Assembly: GCA_016765235.1 (NCBI GenBank)
Contig: JAESQH010000144.1
Location: 10,006-16,473, forward strand
DNA: 6,468 bases
DNA from: Paracoccaceae bacterium
GTDB taxonomy: Bacteria; Pseudomonadota; Alphaproteobacteria; Rhodobacterales; Rhodobacteraceae
Reading direction: 5' to 3'
Under the pieces are notes generated by a model that did no database searches, was not told the DNA's origin, and was given only the letters and a program-made list of their open reading frames with translations. The number at the start of each line of letters is the position of its first letter. Positions within the stretch are counted from its first letter, which is position 1. This document shows positions 1 through 6,031 of the stretch, one piece after another. The translations under genes and the position numbers were made by a program.

Positions 1-746
1 ACGATACATGGTGCGTTTTTCTTGGCTTGTTCGAACATGTCGCGCACGCGGCTTGCGCCAACGCCTACGAACATTTCAACGAAATCGGAACCCGAGATTG
101 CAAAGAACGGCACGCCAGCCTCGCCAGCAATTGCGCGGGCGAGTAGCGTTTTACCAGTACCCGGAGGGCCAACTAGCAACGCGCCCTTGGGGATTTTGCC
201 GCCAAGACGGGTGAATTTTTGAGGGTCTTTCAGGAATTCGACGATTTCTTCAAGTTCTTCTTTAGCCTCATCAATGCCAGCGACATCATCAAACGTCACT
301 TTGCCTTGCTTTTCGGTCAGCATCTTGGCTTTGGACTTGCCAAAGCTCATCGCGCCACCTTTGCCGCCGCCTTGCATGCGGTTCATGAAGAAAATCCAGA
401 CACCGATTAGCAGGATGAACGGTAGCCACACACCAAGCATCGACATAATACCGGATTGCTCTTGTGCGGACGCTTCGATCGCAACACCCGCGTCGCGCAG
501 GATTGGCAGGATTTCGGCGTCACGCGGCTGAATAGTCGTGAAACTGTTGGAACCGCTGCGGATATAAATGTTTTCACCGTCCAGCGTTACAGCGTCAACT
601 TGGCCTGCATCTACACTGTCGAGAAACTCCGAATACGAGACCTGTGTCGCGTTTGTGGAGGATTGACCACCGTTGAAGATGTTGAACAACGCGATCATTA
701 ACAGGAATAGAATTACCCAAAACGCAATGTTTTTATTATTACCCAC
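1..746 (-). CDS. ftsH: FtsH, membrane-bound AAA+ zinc metalloprotease (N-terminal part, cut by window edge)
   Basis: FtsH unfolds and degrades misfolded membrane proteins and short-lived cytosolic regulators as a hexamer in the inner membrane. 248 codons are visible; the rest lies beyond the left edge. In order: a first membrane helix (about residues 7-24), a small periplasmic domain (about 30-97), a second helix (about 100-121), a Gly/Lys-rich linker, then the AAA+ domain. That domain shows the entry motif FDDVAGIDEAKEEL (152-165), Walker A GPPGTGKT (193-200, bases 147-170) and the pore-loop Phe-Val-Gly (226-228). Walker B, the SRH and the HEXXH zinc site are outside the window. The start is the GTG at 746: it has AGGAG 8 bases upstream and gives the MGNNKNIAFW N-terminus that I recall as usual for Rhodobacterales FtsH. 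The next Met is only at residue 17, inside the helix. ftsH follows tilS after 88 bases that hold a probable heat-shock promoter. Identity is secure. Confidence 0.97.
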   Translation of the reverse strand, partial: MGNNKNIAFWVILFLLMIALFNIFNGGQSSTNATQVSYSEFLDSVDAGQVDAVTLDGENIYIRSGSNSFTTIQPRDAEILPILRDAGVAIEASAQEQSGIMSMLGVWLPFILLIGVWIFFMNRMQGGGKGGAMSFGKSKAKMLTEKQGKVTFDDVAGIDEAKEELEEIVEFLKDPQKFTRLGGKIPKGALLVGPPGTGKTLLARAIAGEAGVPFFAISGSDFVEMFVGVGASRVRDMFEQAKKNAPCI

Positions 747-754
747 AGTGTGCT

Positions 755-759
755 CTCCT
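755..759 (-). promoter_or_regulatory. Ribosome binding site of ftsH
   Basis: AGGAG on the minus strand lies 8 bases before the GTG at 746. It is the strongest Shine-Dalgarno match in the spacer and decides the non-ATG start. Confidence 0.8.
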
Positions 760-779
760 AAAAGTATGCAATTACTTAA

Positions 780-801
780 CGCGGGCGACTCGGCCAACGC
801 G
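780..801 (-). other. GC-rich stem-loop in the predicted ftsH 5' leader
   Basis: On the transcribed strand the sequence reads CGCG, a TT bulge, GGC, the six-base loop CGAGTC, then GCC and CGCG. This makes a seven-pair, all G-C stem with a two-base bulge on the 5' side. If the promoter at 812-839 is used, the hairpin begins within a few bases of the mRNA 5' end, where it could protect or regulate the transcript. No U-run follows it (the next bases are TTAAGTAATT), so it is a poor intrinsic terminator. A weak terminator for the upstream operon cannot be fully excluded. Confidence 0.4.
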
Positions 802-811
802 GTTGTTTGTA

Positions 812-839
812 ACATAGGGTCTCAGTTCCGACTTTCAAC
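812..839 (-). promoter_or_regulatory. Candidate heat-shock (sigma-32/RpoH-type) promoter for ftsH
   Basis: On the minus strand GTTGAA (839-834) is followed by 14 bases and then CCCTATGT (819-812). The sigma-32 family pattern is CTTGAA, a spacer of about this length, then CCCCATNT in enterics or CYTATNT in alphaproteobacteria. The -35 box differs from it only in the first base, and the CCTATGT core of the -10 fits CYTATNT fully. The -35 box overlaps the tilS stop codon. Transcription would start near 803-806, giving a leader of about 60 bases before the GTG at 746. ftsH is a known RpoH target in E. coli, which supports the call, but promoter use is inferred from sequence alone. Confidence 0.5.
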
Positions 840-2067
840 GTGTCATTAAGGACTCGTGAAGACCTTTTTTACCATATTTTAACCCAATTGCCCATCCATT
901 AGCCATTCCGGCCATTGGAGCAGCCACTAATAGCCCGTCAGCCCACATTGCCGGACTAGCGAGCAGTACTTCGCGTGCGTGTCCCGTATCGCGCCAGTTT
1001 GTACATTCGCGCAGGCCCTCTTCCCCTAAAGCCGCGATAGTTTTGGCGGGATCGCGGCCATGTTCCGTTACCACCCAACGATGGTCCCAAATAGCATCAA
1101 TGTGGCAGGCATGGGTTACCCGCTCAACCTCTCTTCGCACGATAATATTGCCAGAGTGTGAACGAATTATGCATCCGTGTAATGTTTGGCCGTTTTCGGT
1201 GTCAATTCGATTTAAGACGCCGCGAAGGCTGTCAAAACGTGGACGGTAGGGTGCGCCGCTGAACCATTGCAGCGTGGCGGACAACAGGCGGAAACGCAAC
1301 TCATCCGGGGCGGCGTTGAAGATTGCCATGTCCAGCCGCACTTCGCCTGCGTCTGTGATTTCTAAACAGGTGTTGGCGAGGTCCAGCGTTGCCGCCTCCA
1401 ACGCTATACGGGCGTCTTGCATCCGGTCTGCCGTGGCAATCAACCCGTCGGCGGTAATACCAAGATCACTAAGGATCACCAACGCTTGGCGGGCCTTAAC
1501 ACGATCATATTTAGGGTCGTCATTTGAGGGGTCCTCGATCCACTCAACACCGTTCTCAACTAGATAGGTCCGCAATTCAGCGCGTCGAGCGTGCAACAAC
1601 GGGCGCGCCCATGTTAATGGGCCATCAATGCGTTGTGCGGCCATCCCTGACAAGCCATCCACACCAGACCCGCGGGCAAGGCGTAACAAAACCGTTTCCG
1701 CCTGATCATCCAAAGTGTGCCCCAAGGCGATATGTGTGATGCTTTCCTTAACAGCCCACGCACCGATCAGCCGCAATCGTGCCTGCCGCGCGGCATCTTG
1801 AAGGTTGCCGGACTTATCCCAATTTTGCCATGTCAGCACATGATGCGGAATACCGAGGCGTTGGCAAAGGGTCGCTACATGCGCGGCCTCCTCCGCGCTT
1901 TCGCGGCGCAAACCATGGTCTACGGTGACAGCCCGCAGCCCGTCGCCGCGCGCTGCCAACATTAGCAACAACGCGACGGAATCGCCGCCACCAGATACGG
2001 CAACGCCAAGTTTAGAATTAGGGATACCGGAAAGGGCGCGATCCAGCCCTTTGGTCAAATCGCTCAA
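835..2067 (-). CDS. tilS: TilS, tRNA(Ile)-lysidine synthase
   Basis: TilS uses ATP to attach lysine to C34 of the tRNA-Ile2 CAU anticodon, turning a Met anticodon into one that reads AUA and accepts Ile. It acts in the cytosol and is normally essential. The 410 residues are close to the usual length of the long, two-domain form. The N-terminal PP-loop ATPase has SGGGDS at 25-30, VDHGLRRES at 49-57, GHTLDDQAET at 116-125 and the TilS-typical segment WIEDPSNDD...YDRVKAR at 176-193. The C-terminal half (about 210-410) is the divergent tRNA-binding region. The start is taken as the TTG at 2067, which shares bases with the cpoB TGA (TTGA overlap). The frame is closed upstream at 2113-2115 and holds no ATG or GTG between there and the PP-loop. 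No clear ribosome site is seen, so translation is probably coupled to cpoB. The exact start is less sure than the identity. Confidence 0.95.
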   Translation of the reverse strand: MSDLTKGLDRALSGIPNSKLGVAVSGGGDSVALLLMLAARGDGLRAVTVDHGLRRESAEEAAHVATLCQRLGIPHHVLTWQNWDKSGNLQDAARQARLRLIGAWAVKESITHIALGHTLDDQAETVLLRLARGSGVDGLSGMAAQRIDGPLTWARPLLHARRAELRTYLVENGVEWIEDPSNDDPKYDRVKARQALVILSDLGITADGLIATADRMQDARIALEAATLDLANTCLEITDAGEVRLDMAIFNAAPDELRFRLLSATLQWFSGAPYRPRFDSLRGVLNRIDTENGQTLHGCIIRSHSGNIIVRREVERVTHACHIDAIWDHRWVVTEHGRDPAKTIAALGEEGLRECTNWRDTGHAREVLLASPAMWADGLLVAAPMAGMANGWAIGLKYGKKGLHESLMTR

Positions 2068-2864
2068 GGGCAGGTCAGCGTTTGTTTCTGGGTAAGGATT
2101 TGTGCGCCAAGATCAACATTCACATTCTGGTACCGAACGCCAATTTCATCGAGCGTTAGACACGCCTGTTCGGTTTGCCCCAGTTCCCCAAGGCTGCCCG
2201 CCAGCTCATAGAGCGAGACGGGCGCAAACGGTCCGTCTGGCGCACCGCTGAAGCTGTCCAGATAACTACGCGCTGCGCTGCCCCAATCCTGCAAGCCTGC
2301 GAGCGCCAATCCACGGCGATACTGCGCTTCGCTGGTTAAAGGGCCGCCCGGGTAGGTTGTGGTGAAGGTTGCGAATTGTTCGGCTGCCACCTGAAATTCG
2401 CCCGCATCATAACTGGCTACGCCAACGTCAAAACTGCGTTGCTCGTCCGAGGCAAGTTCCTGACCATCGTCGCCGATCTTCGTTTCCCCGCCAAGCGGCG
2501 GAGGTGTGGTCAGGGAGGCGGTGTCGCCGCCTTCCAGTTCCGTCAGACGAAATTCCAGATCACCGATGCGCCGTGTGGCATCTTCTGTGATTTGTACAAC
2601 GCGGAATTCCAGTGTTTCAACCATGCCCAAAGCGGCGCTAAGGTCGGCCTCTAGCGTGTTCAGACGTTGCAATATAGTTCCAACGGAATCCTGCGAGACC
2701 CCCGAGTTGCCTGTTGTCAGCAACTCGCCGCGCAATTCCTGCATCAATTCGCTGAGGTTAGTTATGTCCAAGCGGACATCTTCCAGCGTCTGGCTGGACG
2801 CTGGAAGTACAGCCAAGCAGGCGATCACAGCGGCTGCATAAATGCTGCGCATTTTGGTCATCAT
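2064..2864 (-). CDS. cpoB: CpoB (YbgF), Tol-Pal-associated periplasmic TPR protein
   Basis: In E. coli CpoB binds TolA and links peptidoglycan synthesis (PBP1B) to Tol-driven outer-membrane constriction. The 266-residue product has a signal peptide (hydrophobic core about 8-20, cleavage near S24/Q25). A helical coiled-coil region (about 27-111) with Leu-rich heptads follows, as in the trimerising N-terminus of the family. A Pro/Gly-rich linker (about 119-135) leads to a TPR domain (about 140-250) with three repeats, including GVASYDAGEFQVAAEQF and SEAQYRRGLALAGL. I chose the ATG at 2864 because AAAGG lies 9 bases before it; a TTG three codons further up (2873) abuts that site and is unlikely. 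The ATG at 2861 would change nothing in the mature protein. Two cysteines in the mature part (C235, C265) could form a disulfide. The stop codon overlaps the start of tilS; pal ends 23 bases upstream. Confidence 0.93.
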   Translation of the reverse strand: MMTKMRSIYAAAVIACLAVLPASSQTLEDVRLDITNLSELMQELRGELLTTGNSGVSQDSVGTILQRLNTLEADLSAALGMVETLEFRVVQITEDATRRIGDLEFRLTELEGGDTASLTTPPPLGGETKIGDDGQELASDEQRSFDVGVASYDAGEFQVAAEQFATFTTTYPGGPLTSEAQYRRGLALAGLQDWGSAARSYLDSFSGAPDGPFAPVSLYELAGSLGELGQTEQACLTLDEIGVRYQNVNVDLGAQILTQKQTLTCP

Positions 2865-2873
2865 TACATTCAA

Positions 2874-2878
2874 CCTTT
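2874..2878 (-). promoter_or_regulatory. Ribosome binding site of cpoB
   Basis: AAAGG on the minus strand lies 9 bases before the ATG at 2864. A TTG at 2873 directly touches it, which argues against that codon as the start. Confidence 0.6.
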
Positions 2879-2887
2879 CAGCTGGGC

Positions 2888-3388
2888 TTAAACGCCCATG
2901 CCACCGCTAACGATTGTTACCGCACGGCGGTTTTGCGACCAGCATGATGCGTTGGAACAGACCGCAATCGGGCGTTCCTTGCCATAGCTGACGATGCTGA
3001 TACGGCTATCCGCAACTCCTTGGCTTACCAGATAGTCACGAACCGAACTGGCGCGTCTGGAACCCAAAGCGATGTTGTATTCGCGTGTACCTTGTTCGTC
3101 TGCGTGACCTTCGATCAAAACAGATACGGTCTGGTTCGCGTTTAACCATCCGGCTTGCGCATCAAGGATCGCGATGTTGTTGCCAGATAACGACGATTCA
3201 TTGACCGCAAATAATACGGTGCTGCCAATAGCGGCGTCGAAATATTCCAGTGAAGTTTCGTCAATGGAACCGATGCCGGCGCCGTTTATGTCTGAACCGC
3301 TGCCACCAAACAGTCCGCCGCTGGTGCTGGTACAGGCCGCTGTTACAAAAAGAAACAGAACGGCTGCTGTTTTTGTTAGGTATGTCAT
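2888..3388 (-). CDS. pal: Pal, peptidoglycan-associated outer-membrane lipoprotein
   Basis: Pal anchors the outer membrane by binding meso-diaminopimelate in peptidoglycan, and it is bound in turn by TolB. The 166-residue precursor has a lipoprotein signal peptide with a lipobox ending at Cys19 (VTAAC; Thr at -3 is slightly off the usual Leu). A Gly/Ser-rich tether (about 20-40) is followed by the OmpA-like domain (about 55-162). The peptidoglycan-binding residues are clear: EGHADEQGT (93-101) with Asp97, then YNIALGSRRASSVRDYL (104-120) with Arg112. SYGKERP (134-140) and QNRRAV (152-157) complete the fold. The first strand reads VLFAVNESSL, with Asn63 where many Pal proteins have Asp. C144 and C149 flank a short loop and could form a disulfide in the periplasm. 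The ATG at 3388 has GAGG 8 bases upstream. Confidence 0.97.
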   Translation of the reverse strand: MTYLTKTAAVLFLFVTAACTSTSGGLFGGSGSDINGAGIGSIDETSLEYFDAAIGSTVLFAVNESSLSGNNIAILDAQAGWLNANQTVSVLIEGHADEQGTREYNIALGSRRASSVRDYLVSQGVADSRISIVSYGKERPIAVCSNASCWSQNRRAVTIVSGGMGV

Positions 3389-3396
3389 GCTCTTAA

Positions 3397-3400
3397 CCTC
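3397..3400 (-). promoter_or_regulatory. Ribosome binding site of pal
   Basis: GAGG on the minus strand sits 8 bases before the pal ATG at 3388. It supports independent initiation of pal after the 70-base gap from tolB. Confidence 0.65.
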
Positions 3401-3441
3401 GTTTAATTTTCGCTATGCGCGTAATTTACCACACTTGGTGT

Positions 3442-3455
3442 CCCGTTGGAACGGG
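3442..3455 (-). other. Small hairpin just after the tolB stop codon
   Basis: CCCGTT and AACGGG face each other across two bases, so in RNA about five pairs close a four-base loop. It begins 3 bases after the tolB stop codon, in the 70-base tolB-pal spacer. No U-run follows on the minus strand, so it is unlikely to end transcription. It may slow decay from the 3' side or separate the tolB and pal parts of the mRNA; that role is only inferred. Confidence 0.3.
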
Positions 3456-3458
3456 GTT

Positions 3459-4793
3459 CTATTTTAATAGGCCAGACCACGCCGGATCAGACGCGAAACT
3501 GGGTGTCGGCACCTGATGCATGTTGCGCCCGGTTATATCGACCGAGTAAACCTGCGGCGCACCATTCGCGCCGGAAGTTACGCGAAAGAACATCAATACG
3601 CGTCCGTTCGGCGACCATGTAGGTGCCTCGTCTATGAAGCTGGCGGTGAGCAGGCGCTCTTGTGTGCCATCAAGGCGCATCACGCCGATATGGAAACGGC
3701 CGCCGACGATCTTGGTGAAAGCCACCAAATCCCCGCGAGGCGACCAAACGGGTGTTGCATACCGACCGTTTCCAAAGCTGATTCGTTTGGCATCCCCACC
3801 GTTGACGGACATTATGTACAACTGCTGCGAGCCGCCGCGATCCGATTCAAACACGATCTGTTTTCCATCCGGCGAAAAGCTGGGCGCTGTATTGATCGAG
3901 GGGCCAGAAGTCAGGCGGGTGCGCTGCCCCGACGCGAGATCAACGGTGTAGATGTCAGTATTCCCACGCTCCGAAATGGAGAGTACGATCTTGTTACCAT
4001 CAGGCGCGAACCTTGGCGCAAATCCCATACCCGGCAAGTTGGCAAACACACGCCGTTGCAATGTGTCGACATTCATCAAGTATACGCGCGGGATACCGGT
4101 TTCATAGCTGGTATAAAGTATATCGCGGTTGTTGGGCGAAAATCGCGGGGCCAGAACGATGTTTTCATCGTTTGTCAAATAGGCCAAGCCGGCACCATCA
4201 TAATCCATAATAGCCAAGCGTTTACGGCGGTCATTCTTGGGGCCGCTTTCCGAAACAAACACGATTTTGCTGTCGAAATAGCCAGTTTCCCCCGTCAGGC
4301 GCGAATAAACCGCGTCTGCAACTTTGTGGGAAATCCGGCGCCAGTTTTCTGGGCTGCCTGAAAGTTGTACTCCATCGCCCATCGGGGCTTGTGCAAACAC
4401 GTCCCAAAGGCGGAATTTGACTGTCAGACGGCCACCAGAGCTGTTCACAGCCCCGACAATAAGCGCTTGCGAGTTGATCGCCCGCCAATCGGCAAACTGA
4501 ACAGGTGCGTTGAAATTGGAGACGCCGGAAATATGCGCAGCCTTTGGAATTTCGCGGAACAATCCGGTGCTTAACAAATCCTCAGCAATTACGCGCGTGA
4601 TGTTGTTCGCAATCGCCGTGGAGGCCGAGTTTTCGGCAATGAACGTCGGAATCGCGAAGGGCACAGGTTCGATCACCCCGCCCGTCACGTCGATTTTCAA
4701 CGTGGGTTGCTGTGCGCTTATGGGCGCTGCAAATGAAACTAACGCCAGCATCAGCCCCAACGCCGCGCCAGTTATCCGATATAATGCTGCCAT
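3459..4793 (-). CDS. tolB: TolB, periplasmic beta-propeller protein of the Tol-Pal system
   Basis: TolB shuttles between Pal and TolA, regulating how Pal is freed from and returned to peptidoglycan at the division site. The 444-residue precursor has a signal peptide (about 1-27, cleavage after ISA). The N-terminal alpha/beta domain (about 30-165) starts with LKIDVTGGVIEPVPFAIPTF, the strand region that in E. coli carries the TolA-binding N-terminus. The C-terminal propeller (about 172-444) is built from PD40-type repeats; FSPNNRDILYTS, FAPDGNKIVLS, FSPDGKQIVFESD, WSPRGDLVAFT and WSPNGRVLMFF are visible blades. I chose the ATG at 4793 because AAGGGG lies 6 bases upstream and the signal peptide then has normal length. 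A second in-frame ATG at 4826, also with a ribosome site, would add 11 charged and polar residues. The length matches the family. Confidence 0.96.
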   Translation of the reverse strand: MAALYRITGAALGLMLALVSFAAPISAQQPTLKIDVTGGVIEPVPFAIPTFIAENSASTAIANNITRVIAEDLLSTGLFREIPKAAHISGVSNFNAPVQFADWRAINSQALIVGAVNSSGGRLTVKFRLWDVFAQAPMGDGVQLSGSPENWRRISHKVADAVYSRLTGETGYFDSKIVFVSESGPKNDRRKRLAIMDYDGAGLAYLTNDENIVLAPRFSPNNRDILYTSYETGIPRVYLMNVDTLQRRVFANLPGMGFAPRFAPDGNKIVLSISERGNTDIYTVDLASGQRTRLTSGPSINTAPSFSPDGKQIVFESDRGGSQQLYIMSVNGGDAKRISFGNGRYATPVWSPRGDLVAFTKIVGGRFHIGVMRLDGTQERLLTASFIDEAPTWSPNGRVLMFFRVTSGANGAPQVYSVDITGRNMHQVPTPSFASDPAWSGLLK

Positions 4794-4799
4794 GTTTTG

Positions 4800-4805
4800 C
4801 CCCTT
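4800..4805 (-). promoter_or_regulatory. Ribosome binding site of tolB (preferred start)
   Basis: AAGGGG on the minus strand lies 6 bases before the ATG at 4793. This is the stronger of two possible initiation sites. The other pairs AAGG (4837-4834) with the ATG at 4826, 7 bases apart. Confidence 0.65.
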
Positions 4806-4843
4806 TTTGTCTTTTATATACATCATTTTCAAGCCTTCGCCAA

Positions 4844-6025
4844 TTAGTTGATTCCCGCTTCGTTCAGCGCTGGATCAAATGTCAGTTCCAACCGAACACC
4901 GGCCGGGTATTGACCCGCTGGAAGCGGTATCACTTCGGCCCGCAAAATCGAACGCCGCGCGGCATCGTAAGCTACTTTGAAATCCCCTTGCGGGTCAGAA
5001 GGCACAAGCGGTTTAACGCTGCCCTGTATGATCGCCCCATTGAAGGCCACGCTGACTTCCAGAACGATCACAAGTTGTTCGTAATTCTCTTTGCCAATCA
5101 CGATACTTTTATTCCAGTTGCGTGAAACCGCCTCGATTATTCCCTCACGCTGACCGCCTGTGAGCGCTACGGCGGGTTCTTCAATGGCTTGCTCGGCTGC
5201 CTCGGCAACGGCCTCATCCAATAATTCGCGAATCGCGGCTTCCTCTTCAGCGGCTCGATCTGCCGCCTCCTTGGCCGCGCTCGCGGCGTGGTCGGCTTCT
5301 TCCGCGGCTTCGGCGGCTTTTGCGACATTTGCTGAACGACGCGGCGGAGTTGATGCGCGCGGCGGCGCGGCTGATGGGGGCACATCGGGTTGAGCTTCGG
5401 GCACGATCTCGGTTACAGACTCAGGCAGCGCCTCGGCCGTGGTATCCTCAGCCGTTTCGGTGGCCGTTTCGTCAGGAGTAGTAGATTCTACTGTGCGGTC
5501 GCTTACCCGCGCGTCATCAGGTAAAGCCGGGGCAGAAAAACTGTCGATACGCGGCGCGGCGCGGGGTTTTGGCGCTGACAAAAACAAGGGCGAGGGGGAG
5601 TCCCCTGCCTGACCCGTGCTGATTGCGGTCGAGACTTGCGGCAGAATGTTTGGCGCGGTTGGCTGCGTGGTTTCCACTGCGACCTCGGGCTGTGTAACAC
5701 GTTCAACGGCGGTTAGATCAGGATCGCTATCGCGTTCGCTGGGTGCTTCGGTGACGTCGATTGCGGTCACTTCAGGTGCTTGCGCGTTTTCGGGCCGCAG
5801 GGCGTCATCCACTTCTGCCACGGGCGGTTTCATCGCGGCGATATTCGCATCGGGTATAACTGGTTGGTCAGACAGGTTCGCGTCAAACTCCGCCGCAGAA
5901 ATCAATGTGACCTCGTTAATGACGATTTCGTTCGTACTCCGTGCGGATTTCCACATGGGTTCGACGATTATCAGCAGCAGAAAAATGCCGTGTATCAGTG
6001 CCGATATGATTACGCCGGTTTTCAT
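4844..6025 (-). CDS. tolA: TolA, inner-membrane-anchored trans-periplasmic energy transducer
   Basis: TolA couples the TolQ-TolR proton motor to TolB and Pal. The 393-residue protein has one N-terminal membrane helix (about 4-21). Within it lies SALIH (8-12), matching the Ser-x3-His motif of E. coli TolA that is needed for coupling to TolQR. A long low-complexity middle follows: about 45-230 is rich in Pro, Thr, Glu, Asp and Ala and strongly acidic. Only about 233-285 is an Ala/Glu-rich helix of the kind that fills most of domain II in enterics. The C-terminal domain (about 290-389) holds the family pattern: WNKSIVIGKENYEQLVIVL, a Gly turn, DAARRSI, then Pro-rich strands ending LELTFDP. The gene starts 6 bases after the tolR stop without a strong ribosome site, so coupling to tolR is likely. 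TolA is the fastest-evolving member of the system; identity rests on ends, motif and context. Confidence 0.93.
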   Translation of the reverse strand: MKTGVIISALIHGIFLLLIIVEPMWKSARSTNEIVINEVTLISAAEFDANLSDQPVIPDANIAAMKPPVAEVDDALRPENAQAPEVTAIDVTEAPSERDSDPDLTAVERVTQPEVAVETTQPTAPNILPQVSTAISTGQAGDSPSPLFLSAPKPRAAPRIDSFSAPALPDDARVSDRTVESTTPDETATETAEDTTAEALPESVTEIVPEAQPDVPPSAAPPRASTPPRRSANVAKAAEAAEEADHAASAAKEAADRAAEEEAAIRELLDEAVAEAAEQAIEEPAVALTGGQREGIIEAVSRNWNKSIVIGKENYEQLVIVLEVSVAFNGAIIQGSVKPLVPSDPQGDFKVAYDAARRSILRAEVIPLPAGQYPAGVRLELTFDPALNEAGIN

Positions 6026-6031
6026 GCCAGC

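Noticed and set aside
756..798. Sigma-70-like TTGGCC, 17 bases, TAATTG in the ftsH spacer
   Set aside because: Both boxes match the consensus poorly, and the nearby sigma-32-type pair fits much better.
3393..3406. TTAA-N6-TTAA, resembling a CtrA cell-cycle regulator site upstream of pal
   Set aside because: The usual CtrA box has a 7-base gap. This one has 6, overlaps the pal ribosome site, and has no recognisable promoter next to it.
3516..4361. Long open frame (281 codons) on the plus strand opposite tolB
   Set aside because: It is the shadow of tolB, which is certain from its propeller repeats. The translation shows no recognisable domain, and no ribosome site or promoter was seen for it.
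5160..5393. Ala/Ser repeat frame on the plus strand
   Set aside because: It is the complement of the Ala/Glu-rich helix of TolA; the repetition is explained by that coding sequence.
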